From an uncultured Collinsella sp. (GTDB lineage: Bacteria > Actinomycetota > Coriobacteriia > Coriobacteriales > Coriobacteriaceae): a stretch of DNA of 17,893 nucleotides. This document shows, piece by piece, positions 1-7,796 of the stretch. The position numbers were made by a program, and so were the translations under genes. Positions within the stretch are counted from its first letter, which is position 1. Every line of letters begins with the position of its first letter. The notes beneath the pieces were generated by a model, which was not told the origin of the DNA, searched no databases, and was given only the letters and a program-made list of their open reading frames with translations. The DNA lies in the NCBI GenBank assembly GCA_900551555.1, contig URWC01000020.1, positions 1-17,893 on the forward strand, in the 5' to 3' direction.

Positions 1-870
1 CCGCCGGCAGACGCTGCCGCTCCGCAGCATCGAGCTCCGGTCATCTGCGCCATTTCGGGTTCGGGCGGTTGCGGCAAGTCGACGATCATTGCCACCATGG
101 CACACACATCGTCGCTGTTGGGCTTGCGTGCCGCCGTGCTCGACCTGGACCTGATGTTTGGAAACCTTTACGACTTGTTAGGCGTCGATGCTCCGCGCGA
201 TATGGCGGCACTTATCGAGCCGTCGGTGGCGGGCGCGCTTGCCGAGCCGGATATCGTGGCCGCATCGATGCGCGTGGCGCCGGGCGTTACGCTCTGGGGT
301 CCCGTCGCGGCGCCCGAGCAAGCCGAGCTCATGGCATGTCCGGTGGAGCTACTGCTTGATGTTCTGCGTCGCGAATCCGACGTGGTCTTTATCGATACCT
401 CGGTCTTTTGGGGCGACGCCGTGGCGGCTGCGGTGGCGGCGAGCGACCGTTGCCTGATCGTTGGCGATGCTGCGGTGTCGTCCGCGACATCGGCGTCGCG
501 CGTCATTGAACTGGCAAGTCGAGTAGGTGTGCCGCGCACGCGCATGAGCGCCGTGTTCAACCGGTTCGGTGCGCGCGGGGCAGACGAGGACGTCGCCATG
601 CGCTTTGAGATTGCCTGTGCGTTGAGCTCCAAGATTCGTATCGCCGATGGCGGGCAGGATCTCGCCGCGCTCATGGCGTTTGGGCGCGCTGATGAGGCAG
701 TGGGGCAGACCAGCGCTTTTGCGACCAGCGTGCGCGAGGCCACGCGCGAGATGCTCGTGGAACTGGGGTGCGCCGTCGGCCCTTGGAGCGATATGGTCGC
801 CGACCGTGCAACGCGCACCGAACGCCCGCGTATCCGCCTTCCCTGGTCGCGCGAGGGTGATCAGCGATGA
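1..870 (+). CDS. tadZ: Tad pilus localisation ATPase TadZ/CpaE-like (5' end outside window)
   Basis: The reading frame is open from base 1, so the N-terminus lies upstream; 289 codons are visible. Near the left edge (nt 55-84) there is a P-loop, SGSGGCGKST, of the MinD/ParA type. The signature lysine that normally precedes the GG pair is Ser here, as is common in atypical TadZ ATPases. A VLDLDLMFGNL segment follows and corresponds to the MinD-like region after the P-loop. A hydrophobic strand, VVFIDTSVFWGD, sits where Walker B is expected, and NRFGARG near the middle fits the later core. TadZ proteins place the Tad machine at a cell pole or defined site. The stop overlaps the tadA start (ATGA). 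The identity rests on the fold signature plus the tadA-tadB-tadC context; the N-terminal receiver-like domain common in CpaE cannot be assessed. Confidence 0.85.
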   Translation, partial: PPADAAAPQHRAPVICAISGSGGCGKSTIIATMAHTSSLLGLRAAVLDLDLMFGNLYDLLGVDAPRDMAALIEPSVAGALAEPDIVAASMRVAPGVTLWGPVAAPEQAELMACPVELLLDVLRRESDVVFIDTSVFWGDAVAAAVAASDRCLIVGDAAVSSATSASRVIELASRVGVPRTRMSAVFNRFGARGADEDVAMRFEIACALSSKIRIADGGQDLAALMAFGRADEAVGQTSAFATSVREATREMLVELGCAVGPWSDMVADRATRTERPRIRLPWSREGDQR

Positions 871-2195
871 GCCTGCAAACGAGGATTAAGGCTGCCGGCG
901 CTGCAGCGGGGGCAGCGCCTGTAGATGCGGGGCGTCGCCGCGCGGTGAAACGACGCACCAAGCGCGCCGTGATGGACCGCATGGGTTACGACGAAGTGGC
1001 GCGTATCAGCGCCTATATCGACCCGGCACTTGCCCGCTCGGAATTGCGTCCCGCGGTGGAGGCGGCGCTCAATGTTGAGGAGCCGACTGATCTCGCGACG
1101 TCCGAGCGCGAGACCATCATCGACGAGATTTTGGATGACGTGGTGGGCTTGGGGCCGTTGCAGCCGCTCATCGAGGACGACACCGTTACCGAGATCATGA
1201 TTAACGGCTGCCGCTCGGCTTTTTTTGAACGCGGCGGCGTCTTGCACCCCATCGAGCATGCGTTTGAGGATGATGAGCAGATCCGTGTGCTTATCGACCG
1301 CATCATCTCGCCACTTGGCCGCCGTATCGACGAGCGCAGCCCCATCGTCAACGCCCGCCTCAAAACGGGCTATCGCGTCAACGCGGTGATTCCGCCTGTG
1401 GCGATTGACGGACCGATTCTCACCATCCGAAAGTTCTCGGACCGCATCTGCTCGCTGGACGAGCTTGTGGGGCTGGGGTCGCTGCCGCTTTGGTATGCGC
1501 AGCTGTTGTCGTGCGCGGTGTCGCTGCGACAGGACCTGGCGGTTGCGGGAGGCACGGGATCTGGTAAGACCACCCTGCTCAACGCGTTGTCATGTGAGAT
1601 TTCCACCGGCGAGCGCATCGTGACGATCGAGGACTCTGCCGAGCTCAAGTTTGCGCATCATCCGCACGTGGTGCGTCTAGAGGCGCGCGAGGCTTCAATT
1701 GAGGGCGAGGGCGCGGTGACGATCCGCGACCTGGTGACCAATGCCCTGCGCATGCGCCCCGACCGCATCGTGGTGGGCGAGGTGCGCGGTGCCGAGTGCT
1801 GCGACATGTTGCAGGCCATGAACACGGGCCACGACGGGTCGCTCACCACGCTTCATGCGGGTTCCGAGCAGGAGACCGTGGTGCGTCTGACGTTGCTTGC
1901 ACGTTATGGCATCGATCTGCCGAGCGAGCTCATCGAGGAGCAGATTGCCATGGCGTTCGACGGCATCGTGATGTCCGAGCGCCACGCCGATGGCAGGCGC
2001 TTCGTCTCCTCGTATTCGGGGGTGCGTCGCGCCGCGTCGGGCGGCGTAGAGCTCGAGCGCTATGTGACTTTCGATGCCGCCGAGCGCACCTGGACGCTTG
2101 ACCGCGAGCCGCCGTTTATCGCAGAAGGCCTGCGGTCGGGGACGCTCACACAAGAGGAGGTGGACGAATGGAGGTCGCTGTGCCCCTCGTCGTAG
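867..2195 (+). CDS. tadA: Tad pilus assembly/retraction ATPase TadA (CpaF family)
   Basis: This is a 442-aa secretion NTPase of the type II/IV secretion superfamily, the cytoplasmic motor of the Flp pilus. Visible elements are an N-terminal helical region with GLGPLQPLI and VTEIMING (typical CpaF), Walker A GGTGSGKT (residues 228-235, Lys234), an Asp box TIEDSAEL, a Walker B stretch DRIVVGEVRGAE (from residue 299), and a His box TGHDGSLTTLHAG (about 320-332). The length is normal for the family. The ATG overlaps the tadZ stop by 4 nt, and the C-terminus overlaps tadB by 28 nt, which implies translational coupling. All motor motifs are intact, so an active ATPase is expected. Confidence 0.95.
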   Translation: MSLQTRIKAAGAAAGAAPVDAGRRRAVKRRTKRAVMDRMGYDEVARISAYIDPALARSELRPAVEAALNVEEPTDLATSERETIIDEILDDVVGLGPLQPLIEDDTVTEIMINGCRSAFFERGGVLHPIEHAFEDDEQIRVLIDRIISPLGRRIDERSPIVNARLKTGYRVNAVIPPVAIDGPILTIRKFSDRICSLDELVGLGSLPLWYAQLLSCAVSLRQDLAVAGGTGSGKTTLLNALSCEISTGERIVTIEDSAELKFAHHPHVVRLEAREASIEGEGAVTIRDLVTNALRMRPDRIVVGEVRGAECCDMLQAMNTGHDGSLTTLHAGSEQETVVRLTLLARYGIDLPSELIEEQIAMAFDGIVMSERHADGRRFVSSYSGVRRAASGGVELERYVTFDAAERTWTLDREPPFIAEGLRSGTLTQEEVDEWRSLCPSS

Positions 2196-3094
2196 GGGGT
2201 TTGGCAGGGTTTTCTGTCGCGACGGCGTGCGGGGCGGAACCTCGTGTGCCGCAGGTGCCGCCGGCGGAGCTGGCGCGTCAGGCGTTCGAGACGGTGGCAG
2301 AGAATCTGCCGCGTGAGCTGGTGGAAAACGATCTGCTGAAAAAGATTGCCCGTTCGTGGGCATCGCTGGCTCCGGTGCGTCGCCTTGGCCTCGTGATCGA
2401 GGATGCTTCGGAGCGTTTGGCGTTTCTGCTGCTATCGAGCGGTGTCTGCTGCGTTTTACTAACGATGGTGTCGTTATCGCCCCTCGGGTTTGCCTTGGGA
2501 CTTGTTGCTCCGATTGCCGCTGGCGCCGCTCGGGATGGCTTTGAGAGCCGGCGCGAGCAACACGATGCAGAAGAGGCCATGCCCGAGGCGTTTACCGCAC
2601 TTTCCATGTCGCTTGCCTCGGGACATTCGCTGGCCCAGGGCATGCGCTTTGTGGGCGCTCATGCGCAAGAACCGGTGCATACCGAGTTTTTGCGGGTGGC
2701 GGCGGCGATCGATTGCGGTATCTCGGCGACCGACGCGCTCGATGACTTGCTCGTGCGCATCGACGCCCCCGGTCTTTCGCTTGTGACCTTGGCGCTTAAG
2801 GTGTCACAGCGCACTGGCGCTCCGCTTGCCGACTTACTGTCCGAGGCGTCGAGCATGGTGGGGGAGCGCATTGAGCTCAAGCGCCGCCTGGATGTTAAGA
2901 CGTCGCAGGCTCGCATGTCTGCGCATATGGTCGCGGCGATGCCGGCGGGCATGTGCGCGGTGTTGGCGCTGCTTTCGGCAGATTTTCGTCGCGGTCTTGC
3001 GACGCCTGCCGGCGCGGGCGCTGTGGTGCTGGGTCTTGCCCTCAACGCCGTTGCCCTGGTGGTTATCCGGCGCATTATGAGGGTGGAGCTATGA
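2168..3094 (+). CDS. tadB: Tad pilus platform membrane protein TadB
   Basis: This is a 308-aa inner-membrane protein of the type II secretion F family (T2SF). A hydrophobic N-terminal segment (about 5-20) is followed by a long hydrophobic stretch at about 84-120, a cytoplasmic T2SF helical domain at about 130-255 (AFTALSMSLASGHSLAQGMR and the QRTGAPLADLL repeat half), and two C-terminal membrane segments at about 251-270 and 281-300. The start at 2168 lies inside the end of tadA and is supported by a strong Shine-Dalgarno, AGAGGAGG, a few bases upstream. With TadC it forms the membrane platform that TadA acts on. It ends in an ATGA overlap with tadC. Confidence 0.92.
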   Translation: MEVAVPLVVGGLAGFSVATACGAEPRVPQVPPAELARQAFETVAENLPRELVENDLLKKIARSWASLAPVRRLGLVIEDASERLAFLLLSSGVCCVLLTMVSLSPLGFALGLVAPIAAGAARDGFESRREQHDAEEAMPEAFTALSMSLASGHSLAQGMRFVGAHAQEPVHTEFLRVAAAIDCGISATDALDDLLVRIDAPGLSLVTLALKVSQRTGAPLADLLSEASSMVGERIELKRRLDVKTSQARMSAHMVAAMPAGMCAVLALLSADFRRGLATPAGAGAVVLGLALNAVALVVIRRIMRVEL

Positions 3095-3732
3095 GCGCCC
3101 CAGTTGCAGTTGCGGCTTGCCTGTGCGCCCTGAGTGTATTTGTCGCGACGGGTTTGGATCGGGCGGATGCGCGCAAGATCGCAGGGGCCTGCAAGCGCGA
3201 GGCGGTGCTGGTCGCTGCCGCGGGTCGCTCGGTGGTCGATGCCCTGACCGCGCGAGTGAAGGGCGCGTTTGGAGCGGGCGGCCCGGCGCGAGTTTCGCTC
3301 GGCGAAGTGTCCGAGATGATCGATGTTGTGCGCTTGGGTCTTTCGGCCGGTCTTTCGTTTGATGCGGCGCTTGAGATTTTCTGCGCCAACCGCCGGTCAG
3401 TGCTGGCTCTTCGCCTTGAGCGGGCCTGCATGGCGTGGCAGGTGGGCGTGGGCGCGCGTGAGGACGAGTTGTTGGCCGCCGCGCGCGACCTGGACGTGCG
3501 AGCGCTCGAGACCTTTGCCATCACGGTGGGGCAGGCGCTCGCCCTGGGTGCCCCACTTGCCGAGACGCTGGCCGCTCAAAGTCGCGAGATCCGTGCGGCT
3601 CATCGCGCTGCGGTCGAGCGCGAGATCGAGCGTGCGCCCGTCAAGCTGCTGATTCCCACCGGCACGCTCATCTTGCCGGCGTTGCTTCTGTCCATATTGG
3701 GCCCGCTGCTGGGAGCAGGCGGGATGATGTAG
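3091..3732 (+). CDS. tadC: Tad pilus platform membrane protein TadC
   Basis: A second T2SF-family platform protein, 213 aa. I chose the ATG at 3091 because it overlaps the tadB stop (ATGA) and follows GAGGGTGGAG. The frame stays open further upstream, but that part is antisense-like residue noise inside tadB. Residues 1-20 form a hydrophobic N-terminal segment. The T2SF helical domain spans about 72-185, with VRLGLSAGLSFDAAL and ITVGQALALGAPLAETL as its characteristic turns. A C-terminal membrane segment lies at about 186-208. It is shorter than many TadC proteins, which have about 280-300 aa. It pairs with TadB, and the next gene, the Flp pilin, begins 10 nt after its stop. Confidence 0.9.
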   Translation: MSAPVAVAACLCALSVFVATGLDRADARKIAGACKREAVLVAAAGRSVVDALTARVKGAFGAGGPARVSLGEVSEMIDVVRLGLSAGLSFDAALEIFCANRRSVLALRLERACMAWQVGVGAREDELLAAARDLDVRALETFAITVGQALALGAPLAETLAAQSREIRAAHRAAVEREIERAPVKLLIPTGTLILPALLLSILGPLLGAGGMM

Positions 3733-3742
3733 GGAGGAATAC

Positions 3743-3976
3743 ATGAACACGATGACTGACGCTGCTGGCAAGGTCCAGGGCTGGGCGTTTTGCCGGGCGG
3801 CACATGTTCGTCAACGCGCCAAGGAGCTACTGCAGGAGGAGAGTGCACAGGGTACCACCGAGTATGCCATCTTGGTCGGCGTGCTCGTGGTGATCGCGAT
3901 TATCGCCATCGTCGCATTTAAGGGCAAGGTTAAAGAGCTATGGGATGCGATCAGCGAGGGCATCAACAGCCTGTAG
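3743..3976 (+). CDS. flp: Flp-type type IVb prepilin (major pilin candidate)
   Basis: This 77-aa protein has a 35-residue charged leader, then A35|Q-G-T-T-E40-Y41 followed directly by a hydrophobic helix (residues 42-59, AILVGVLVVIAIIAIVAF) and a short C-terminal tail (KGKVKELWDAISEG). Glu40-Tyr41 matches the EY pair of Flp pilins; with cleavage after Ala35 the Glu is +5. Family members usually have Gly at -1. A strong Shine-Dalgarno, GGGAGGA, precedes the ATG. Its position directly after tadC, its small size and the helix/EY signature make it the likely structural subunit. The leader is longer than in many Flp pilins. Confidence 0.88.
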   Translation: MNTMTDAAGKVQGWAFCRAAHVRQRAKELLQEESAQGTTEYAILVGVLVVIAIIAIVAFKGKVKELWDAISEGINSL

Positions 3977-4503
3977 AGGGCGAGCGCCCCATCGGGGTGC
4001 TGCTGGTGTTTGCTTGCCTGACCGTGGCGATAGCGGCGGTGCTTTGGGGGCTTAACGCCGCGCGGCAGCAGCGTCCTGGGGCCGCCTTCGATTCGGGCTC
4101 AGATTCGGCGGTGGCGTCTCAAAAAGATGAGATGCGAGATGCGGACGATTCGGATGTCGCTGTCACGGCGCAAACCTTTCTGCGGACGCTCGACAAGCGG
4201 TCTGGCACTGCGACGGATTTGCCTGAGGACAACGCGATTGCGGTCCGGCTTGCATGGTCCGAGGACCGACCGATGACCGAGGCAGCGGCGGATATGTTAC
4301 GCGCCTACCGCGAGGTGCCAACGGCCCAGCTCGCCCTGAGCGGCTATCTCGATATTAAGGGCAACGTATGGGGCGCCATCGTGCGCGATGGGCGCGGCTG
4401 GGTCGATATGGTGACGGTTGCCGCGGATACCGGCGATGCTTCGTGTCGTCTGCGCGCGGTGCGCCTGGTCCCGCAAACAATAAGCTCAAAGGAGGGATCG
4501 TGA
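3940..4503 (+). CDS. Uncharacterised single-pass protein of the Tad operon
   Basis: This 187-aa open frame starts inside the last codons of the Flp pilin gene. I do not recognise the family. It has one membrane segment at about residues 19-39 (VLLVFACLTVAIAAVLWGL), followed by an acidic, Ser/Asp-rich linker and a predicted extracytoplasmic domain of about 110 residues ending just before the next gene. This layout resembles minor pilus-associated or chaperone-like anchors, but no motif proves it. The start is uncertain: ATG 3940 overlaps flp by 37 nt with only a weak AAAGAG upstream, and GTG 3997 would begin directly at the membrane segment but is poorly spaced from GAGGG. Operon position suggests a role in pilus assembly (inference). 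Confidence 0.6.
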   Translation: MGCDQRGHQQPVEGERPIGVLLVFACLTVAIAAVLWGLNAARQQRPGAAFDSGSDSAVASQKDEMRDADDSDVAVTAQTFLRTLDKRSGTATDLPEDNAIAVRLAWSEDRPMTEAAADMLRAYREVPTAQLALSGYLDIKGNVWGAIVRDGRGWVDMVTVAADTGDASCRLRAVRLVPQTISSKEGS

Positions 4504-4504
4504 A

Positions 4505-4723
4505 ATGCATGGCGTTCTGCGTGAAGAGGTTGCCCAAGCGACTGTGGAATACGCCATCGTCACGGTGGCGCTGCTATCGATCGTGCTGGCGATTGCGGGA
4601 CTTTGGCGTGCTGGCACCGATGGACGCTTGGCGGCGCTGGTTGAGCGGGCGGCATCCCATGGCGTTGCCTCGACGTCGGTTATCGACGCCGCTGCGGGCG
4701 CTAAGGACATCGCGTTGTATTGA
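4505..4723 (+). CDS. Very short TadE-like / minor pilin-like protein
   Basis: This 72-aa protein has a 10-residue leader, then A10|Q-A-T-V-E15-Y followed by a hydrophobic helix (about 16-34) and a small Ala-rich tail with no further domain. The A|QATVE start of the helix matches the prepilin-peptidase-type motif of the other pilin-like proteins in this operon. It begins after a good Shine-Dalgarno, GGAGGG (spacing about 8), and its end overlaps the next gene by 65 nt. It could be a second Flp-like pilin or a minor pseudopilin. The EY pair resembles Flp, while the QATVE wording resembles TadE. Confidence 0.7.
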   Translation: MHGVLREEVAQATVEYAIVTVALLSIVLAIAGLWRAGTDGRLAALVERAASHGVASTSVIDAAAGAKDIALY

Positions 4724-5195
4724 TATCGCGCGCGAGGACCGGGCGCAGTCTACGGTCGAGGCCGCTTTTTTGCTGCCGACGTTTCTGACGCTCATCCTTC
4801 TCGCACTGCAACCGGTGTGCCTGCTTTATACGCGCGCGGTCATGGAGTCTGCCGCCGCCGAGACCGCGCGGCTCATGACCACGACGACGGCGGAGGACGA
4901 CGATCTTAAGGAGTTCACCCGCCGCCGGCTTGCCGCAGTGCCCAACGTTTCGATCTTTCATGCCGGCGGGCCGTTGTCGTGGGATATCGAGCTTGGCCGG
5001 GCCGGTGCGGGTGGCGTCTCGTCCGTGTCCGTTTCCGGCGAGGTCAAGCCGTTGTCTGTGATCGGTGCGTTTGCGCAGGCTATGGGTGGTACCGCCGAGG
5101 GCGGCTACGTTGAGCTCAAGGTCGATGTCTCGTATCAATCGCGTCCCGAATGGCTGGAGGGAGATTATGATTCGTGGATTGCTGCATGGGATTAA
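4659..5195 (+). CDS. TadE-like minor pseudopilin
   Basis: This 178-aa protein has a basic leader (seven Arg within the first 25 residues), then A29|Q-S-T-V-E34 followed by a hydrophobic helix (AAFLLPTFLTLILLALQPV) and a C-terminal extracytoplasmic domain of about 120 residues. This is the TadE layout of leader, TVE helix and small domain. The helix has the family-typical Pro (LLPTF). The start is uncertain: ATG 4659 has only a weak GGGCGG upstream and overlaps the preceding gene by 65 nt; the alternative is a rare ATT at 4719 right at that gene's stop, which would give a 9-residue leader. The frame stays open further upstream, inside other genes. Its 3' end overlaps the next gene by 29 nt. 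Confidence 0.8.
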   Translation: MALPRRRLSTPLRALRTSRCIDIAREDRAQSTVEAAFLLPTFLTLILLALQPVCLLYTRAVMESAAAETARLMTTTTAEDDDLKEFTRRRLAAVPNVSIFHAGGPLSWDIELGRAGAGGVSSVSVSGEVKPLSVIGAFAQAMGGTAEGGYVELKVDVSYQSRPEWLEGDYDSWIAAWD

Positions 5196-7320
5196 GCGTT
5201 TCTGGTCTAGATGCGTTTTGACGCGCCGTCCGAGCTGCCATCGCAAACGAGGCGGCTTTATGGGCCGCGCCGGTGTCGATCTGTTTATCGAAGACGGTGC
5301 CTACACCACGCTTTCTTCTGCCGTGGTCATCCTAGTAGTGCTCACGTTGTTGTTTTCGTCGACCGCGGCGATATGGAGCATGTCGCGTGCCGGGGATACC
5401 CAGGTGGCGGCCGATAGCGGCGCGCTGGCGGGTGCCAACGTAGTGTCGTCCTATCACACGGCTGCCACGGTGGTTGATGCGAGCATCTTGAGTCTGGGGC
5501 TGGCGGGGTTTGCCACAATCGGGACGGGCCTGGTCGCCATCCTCATCCCAGGTGCCGAACCAGTTGCCGGCAATATGGTCGACACCGGGATCGAGATCAT
5601 TAAAACGCGCAACAAGTTTGCCAAAAGCGCATCGGAAGGCTTACAGAAAATCGAGACGGCTCTGCCGTATCTGATCGCCGCGCGTGCCACGCAGGCGGTG
5701 TCGGCGCAGGATACCGATGGTGTGACCTATACCGGTACGGCGCTTGCCGTGCCCAGGACATCCGAATCGGACTTCACCGCGCTCAAAGGGTCAGAGGTCT
5801 CGACCGATGCCATCGAGAGCACCTCAAAAGACCTTGACTATGCTGCCAAGGAACTGAAGAAAGCGTCCGAGAAAACGTCAAAGGCCAAGGAACGCGCCTG
5901 GCTTGCCGACTGCGGTGGGTCGGACAGAGGCGCAGTCGGAAACTGTTCGTGCATGTGGGAACGCGCGAGGAGCTTGGCGAAGCTTTCGGATATTGAGAAT
6001 CCGCACTATGCCTCGAGTGTCACATGGGAGCCGCAAGTGGCGCTCGATCGCGCGAAGGCCTATTACCGCTTGCGCCTTGCAAACGAGGCACCTCAGGGCT
6101 CAAGCGTCGAGATGAAGGCGGAGTCGGCGGCGCGCAAGGCGTTTTACACCTATGCGAGTACAGAGGTCAATCGTGCATATGTAACCGAGGACGGAGATGC
6201 AGTCACTTCCCATATCCCGCTGTTGCCGCGCAACGCTGACGAGGTGCGAGCGACGGAACTCTATACCGATGCGGCGTGGCCAACCAGTGCCATCGATGGC
6301 AAGACGTATCTGCATTACGGAACGAGTTGCCCCAACTATAAGAAGGGGTCGCCAGGCGGGTTAGCCTCGGTTGCTGATTATGACGGGCAGGACAGATGCA
6401 ACAGATGCCATTTTGGCGTTTCGTCGCTCGGTGCCGTTGCAGCGCCTTCGACTTCTATCGAAAACGGCTTCGAATACCACTTTGACAAGTTCAAAGACGC
6501 CCTGGAAGACTACGTCGAATGCCGCAACAAAGAACTCGAACTTGAGCGTCAGACCGAGGATGAGGCCGACCGTGCGGGCAATGCGTTTGACCAGGCCATC
6601 AAGGAGCTTTCCGGCGAGCGCCCGCGTATCGCTCCGCCCGGTCGCAACGGCGTGGTCGCCTTTGCGGTTACGGGTGCCATCTCGAGCCCCGACGAGCTCA
6701 ACTCTTCGTTTAACACGGCAGTTGAGCTTGGCAGTCGCGGTGCTATCTCTGCCGCGGTGCTGGCGCCCGATGAAGCGACGGCGCAAAACAACGTGCTTTC
6801 GCGATTTTTCTCGACATTGAAGGAACGCTCGGGCGGCGTTGCCGGCGCACTCGATGGCGTCATGGATGTTTGGGGACGGCTGCTTGTGGGATACGGAGAC
6901 ATCCAAGGTTCGGCCGACGAACTTATGGACGAGATGATTAAAGACCTAGGAGGGGGCAGCGGCGCGTTGGGCTCCATCGCATCGTGGCTCGGCGATACCG
7001 TTTCGGCGTCCGTGGCGGCGTTGGGTCTGGAACCGTGCGACTTGCGCCTGCGAAAGCCAGTGCTGACCGATTCCGCCAACGTCATTAAGAGTCCGGGGTC
7101 TGACATTGCTGGTCTCTCTCAAGCGCAAGACAAGCTGCGAAGTATTCCGTTGGGCGTGACCGATCCCAAGGCGCTTTGCGAGGCGTTGGAATATCAAGTC
7201 GAACGCACCATTAGCGGTACGGTGTTCACGCTTGCGGAGATTCCTCTGCCCGGCGGCGGCTCCATCCCACTCACCGTCGATGTCGCGACACTGGTTGGCG
7301 CTCTGGGCGGTGGGTCGTAA
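5167..7320 (+). CDS. Large TadG-like pilus assembly protein with Cys-containing ectodomain
   Basis: This 717-aa protein has a short basic N-terminus, then DGAYTTLSS leading into a membrane segment (about 49-69), then DTQVAADSGALAGAN (about 77-91). That order is the signature of the putative Flp-assembly TadG/Tad N-terminal domain. A second hydrophobic stretch lies at about 107-129. The remainder, about 580 residues, is predicted to be extracytoplasmic and I recognise no family in it. It holds Lys/Glu-rich helical stretches and cysteines at about 249, 260, 262, 388, 411, 414, 452, 624 and 671, including DRCNRCHF at 409-416. ATG 5167 was chosen for the strong GGAGGGAG just upstream. It overlaps the upstream gene by 29 nt, and its TAA shares one base with the next ATG. 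Likely a pilus-associated surface or assembly protein; the exact role is unknown. Confidence 0.75.
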   Translation: MIRGLLHGIKRFWSRCVLTRRPSCHRKRGGFMGRAGVDLFIEDGAYTTLSSAVVILVVLTLLFSSTAAIWSMSRAGDTQVAADSGALAGANVVSSYHTAATVVDASILSLGLAGFATIGTGLVAILIPGAEPVAGNMVDTGIEIIKTRNKFAKSASEGLQKIETALPYLIAARATQAVSAQDTDGVTYTGTALAVPRTSESDFTALKGSEVSTDAIESTSKDLDYAAKELKKASEKTSKAKERAWLADCGGSDRGAVGNCSCMWERARSLAKLSDIENPHYASSVTWEPQVALDRAKAYYRLRLANEAPQGSSVEMKAESAARKAFYTYASTEVNRAYVTEDGDAVTSHIPLLPRNADEVRATELYTDAAWPTSAIDGKTYLHYGTSCPNYKKGSPGGLASVADYDGQDRCNRCHFGVSSLGAVAAPSTSIENGFEYHFDKFKDALEDYVECRNKELELERQTEDEADRAGNAFDQAIKELSGERPRIAPPGRNGVVAFAVTGAISSPDELNSSFNTAVELGSRGAISAAVLAPDEATAQNNVLSRFFSTLKERSGGVAGALDGVMDVWGRLLVGYGDIQGSADELMDEMIKDLGGGSGALGSIASWLGDTVSASVAALGLEPCDLRLRKPVLTDSANVIKSPGSDIAGLSQAQDKLRSIPLGVTDPKALCEALEYQVERTISGTVFTLAEIPLPGGGSIPLTVDVATLVGALGGGS

Positions 7321-7796
7321 TGAGTATTCGCATGCGTCTGCGCGAGGAGCGCGCCCAAGCGACGGTGGAGATGGCAGTGGTTACGCCCGTTTTGCTGGTG
7401 CTGGCACTCATCGTGTACAACGTCATGATCTTTGCCGGCGCTGTCGCGCGCTTCGACCGCGTGGTGCCCGACATCGTGCTGGCGCACGCTGTGGCGCCGG
7501 GCGGGGAAGGTGACGAGAGCTCTGCCGATGCCTCGGCGACGGTTCAGACTCAAATTCTGAATGCCATGGAAGGCTATGACTTGCAGATCGAAGTGTCGAG
7601 CGAGCAAGGCGCGGAGGCATCGGATGGTGGCCTGCTCTCCCTATCCGGTACGTTTAGGACCTACACCTGCACCATGCACTATGAGCCGTGGCCGACTTCT
7701 CTCAGCATCGCTGGCGTTCCGCTGGGGGCGCCGACAACGTTGTCGCACGAGCGCGCGGTGACGGTCGATCCGTGGCGTCCGGGGGTGGTCATGTGA
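7320..7796 (+). CDS. TadE-like minor pseudopilin (second copy)
   Basis: This 158-aa protein has a 12-residue charged leader, then A12|Q-A-T-V-E17 followed by a hydrophobic helix (MAVVTPVLLVLALIVYNVMIF, about 18-38, read here as a single segment) and an extracytoplasmic domain of about 115 residues. It has the same layout as the 178-aa TadE-like protein upstream, but the two share little outside the helix start. ATG 7320 uses the last base of the upstream TAA, so translation is very likely coupled. Its TGA overlaps a GTG start of the DUF192 gene. In other Tad systems TadE and TadF are paired pseudopilins made in this way; which of the two this copy corresponds to cannot be told. Confidence 0.82.
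   Translation: MSIRMRLREERAQATVEMAVVTPVLLVLALIVYNVMIFAGAVARFDRVVPDIVLAHAVAPGGEGDESSADASATVQTQILNAMEGYDLQIEVSSEQGAEASDGGLLSLSGTFRTYTCTMHYEPWPTSLSIAGVPLGAPTTLSHERAVTVDPWRPGVVM

Noticed and set aside
6397..6411. c-type cytochrome heme site CNRCH in the TadG-like protein
   Set aside because: A single CXXCH in a large Cys-containing protein, with no cytochrome features or maturation genes nearby; kept only as a possible metal or disulfide site.
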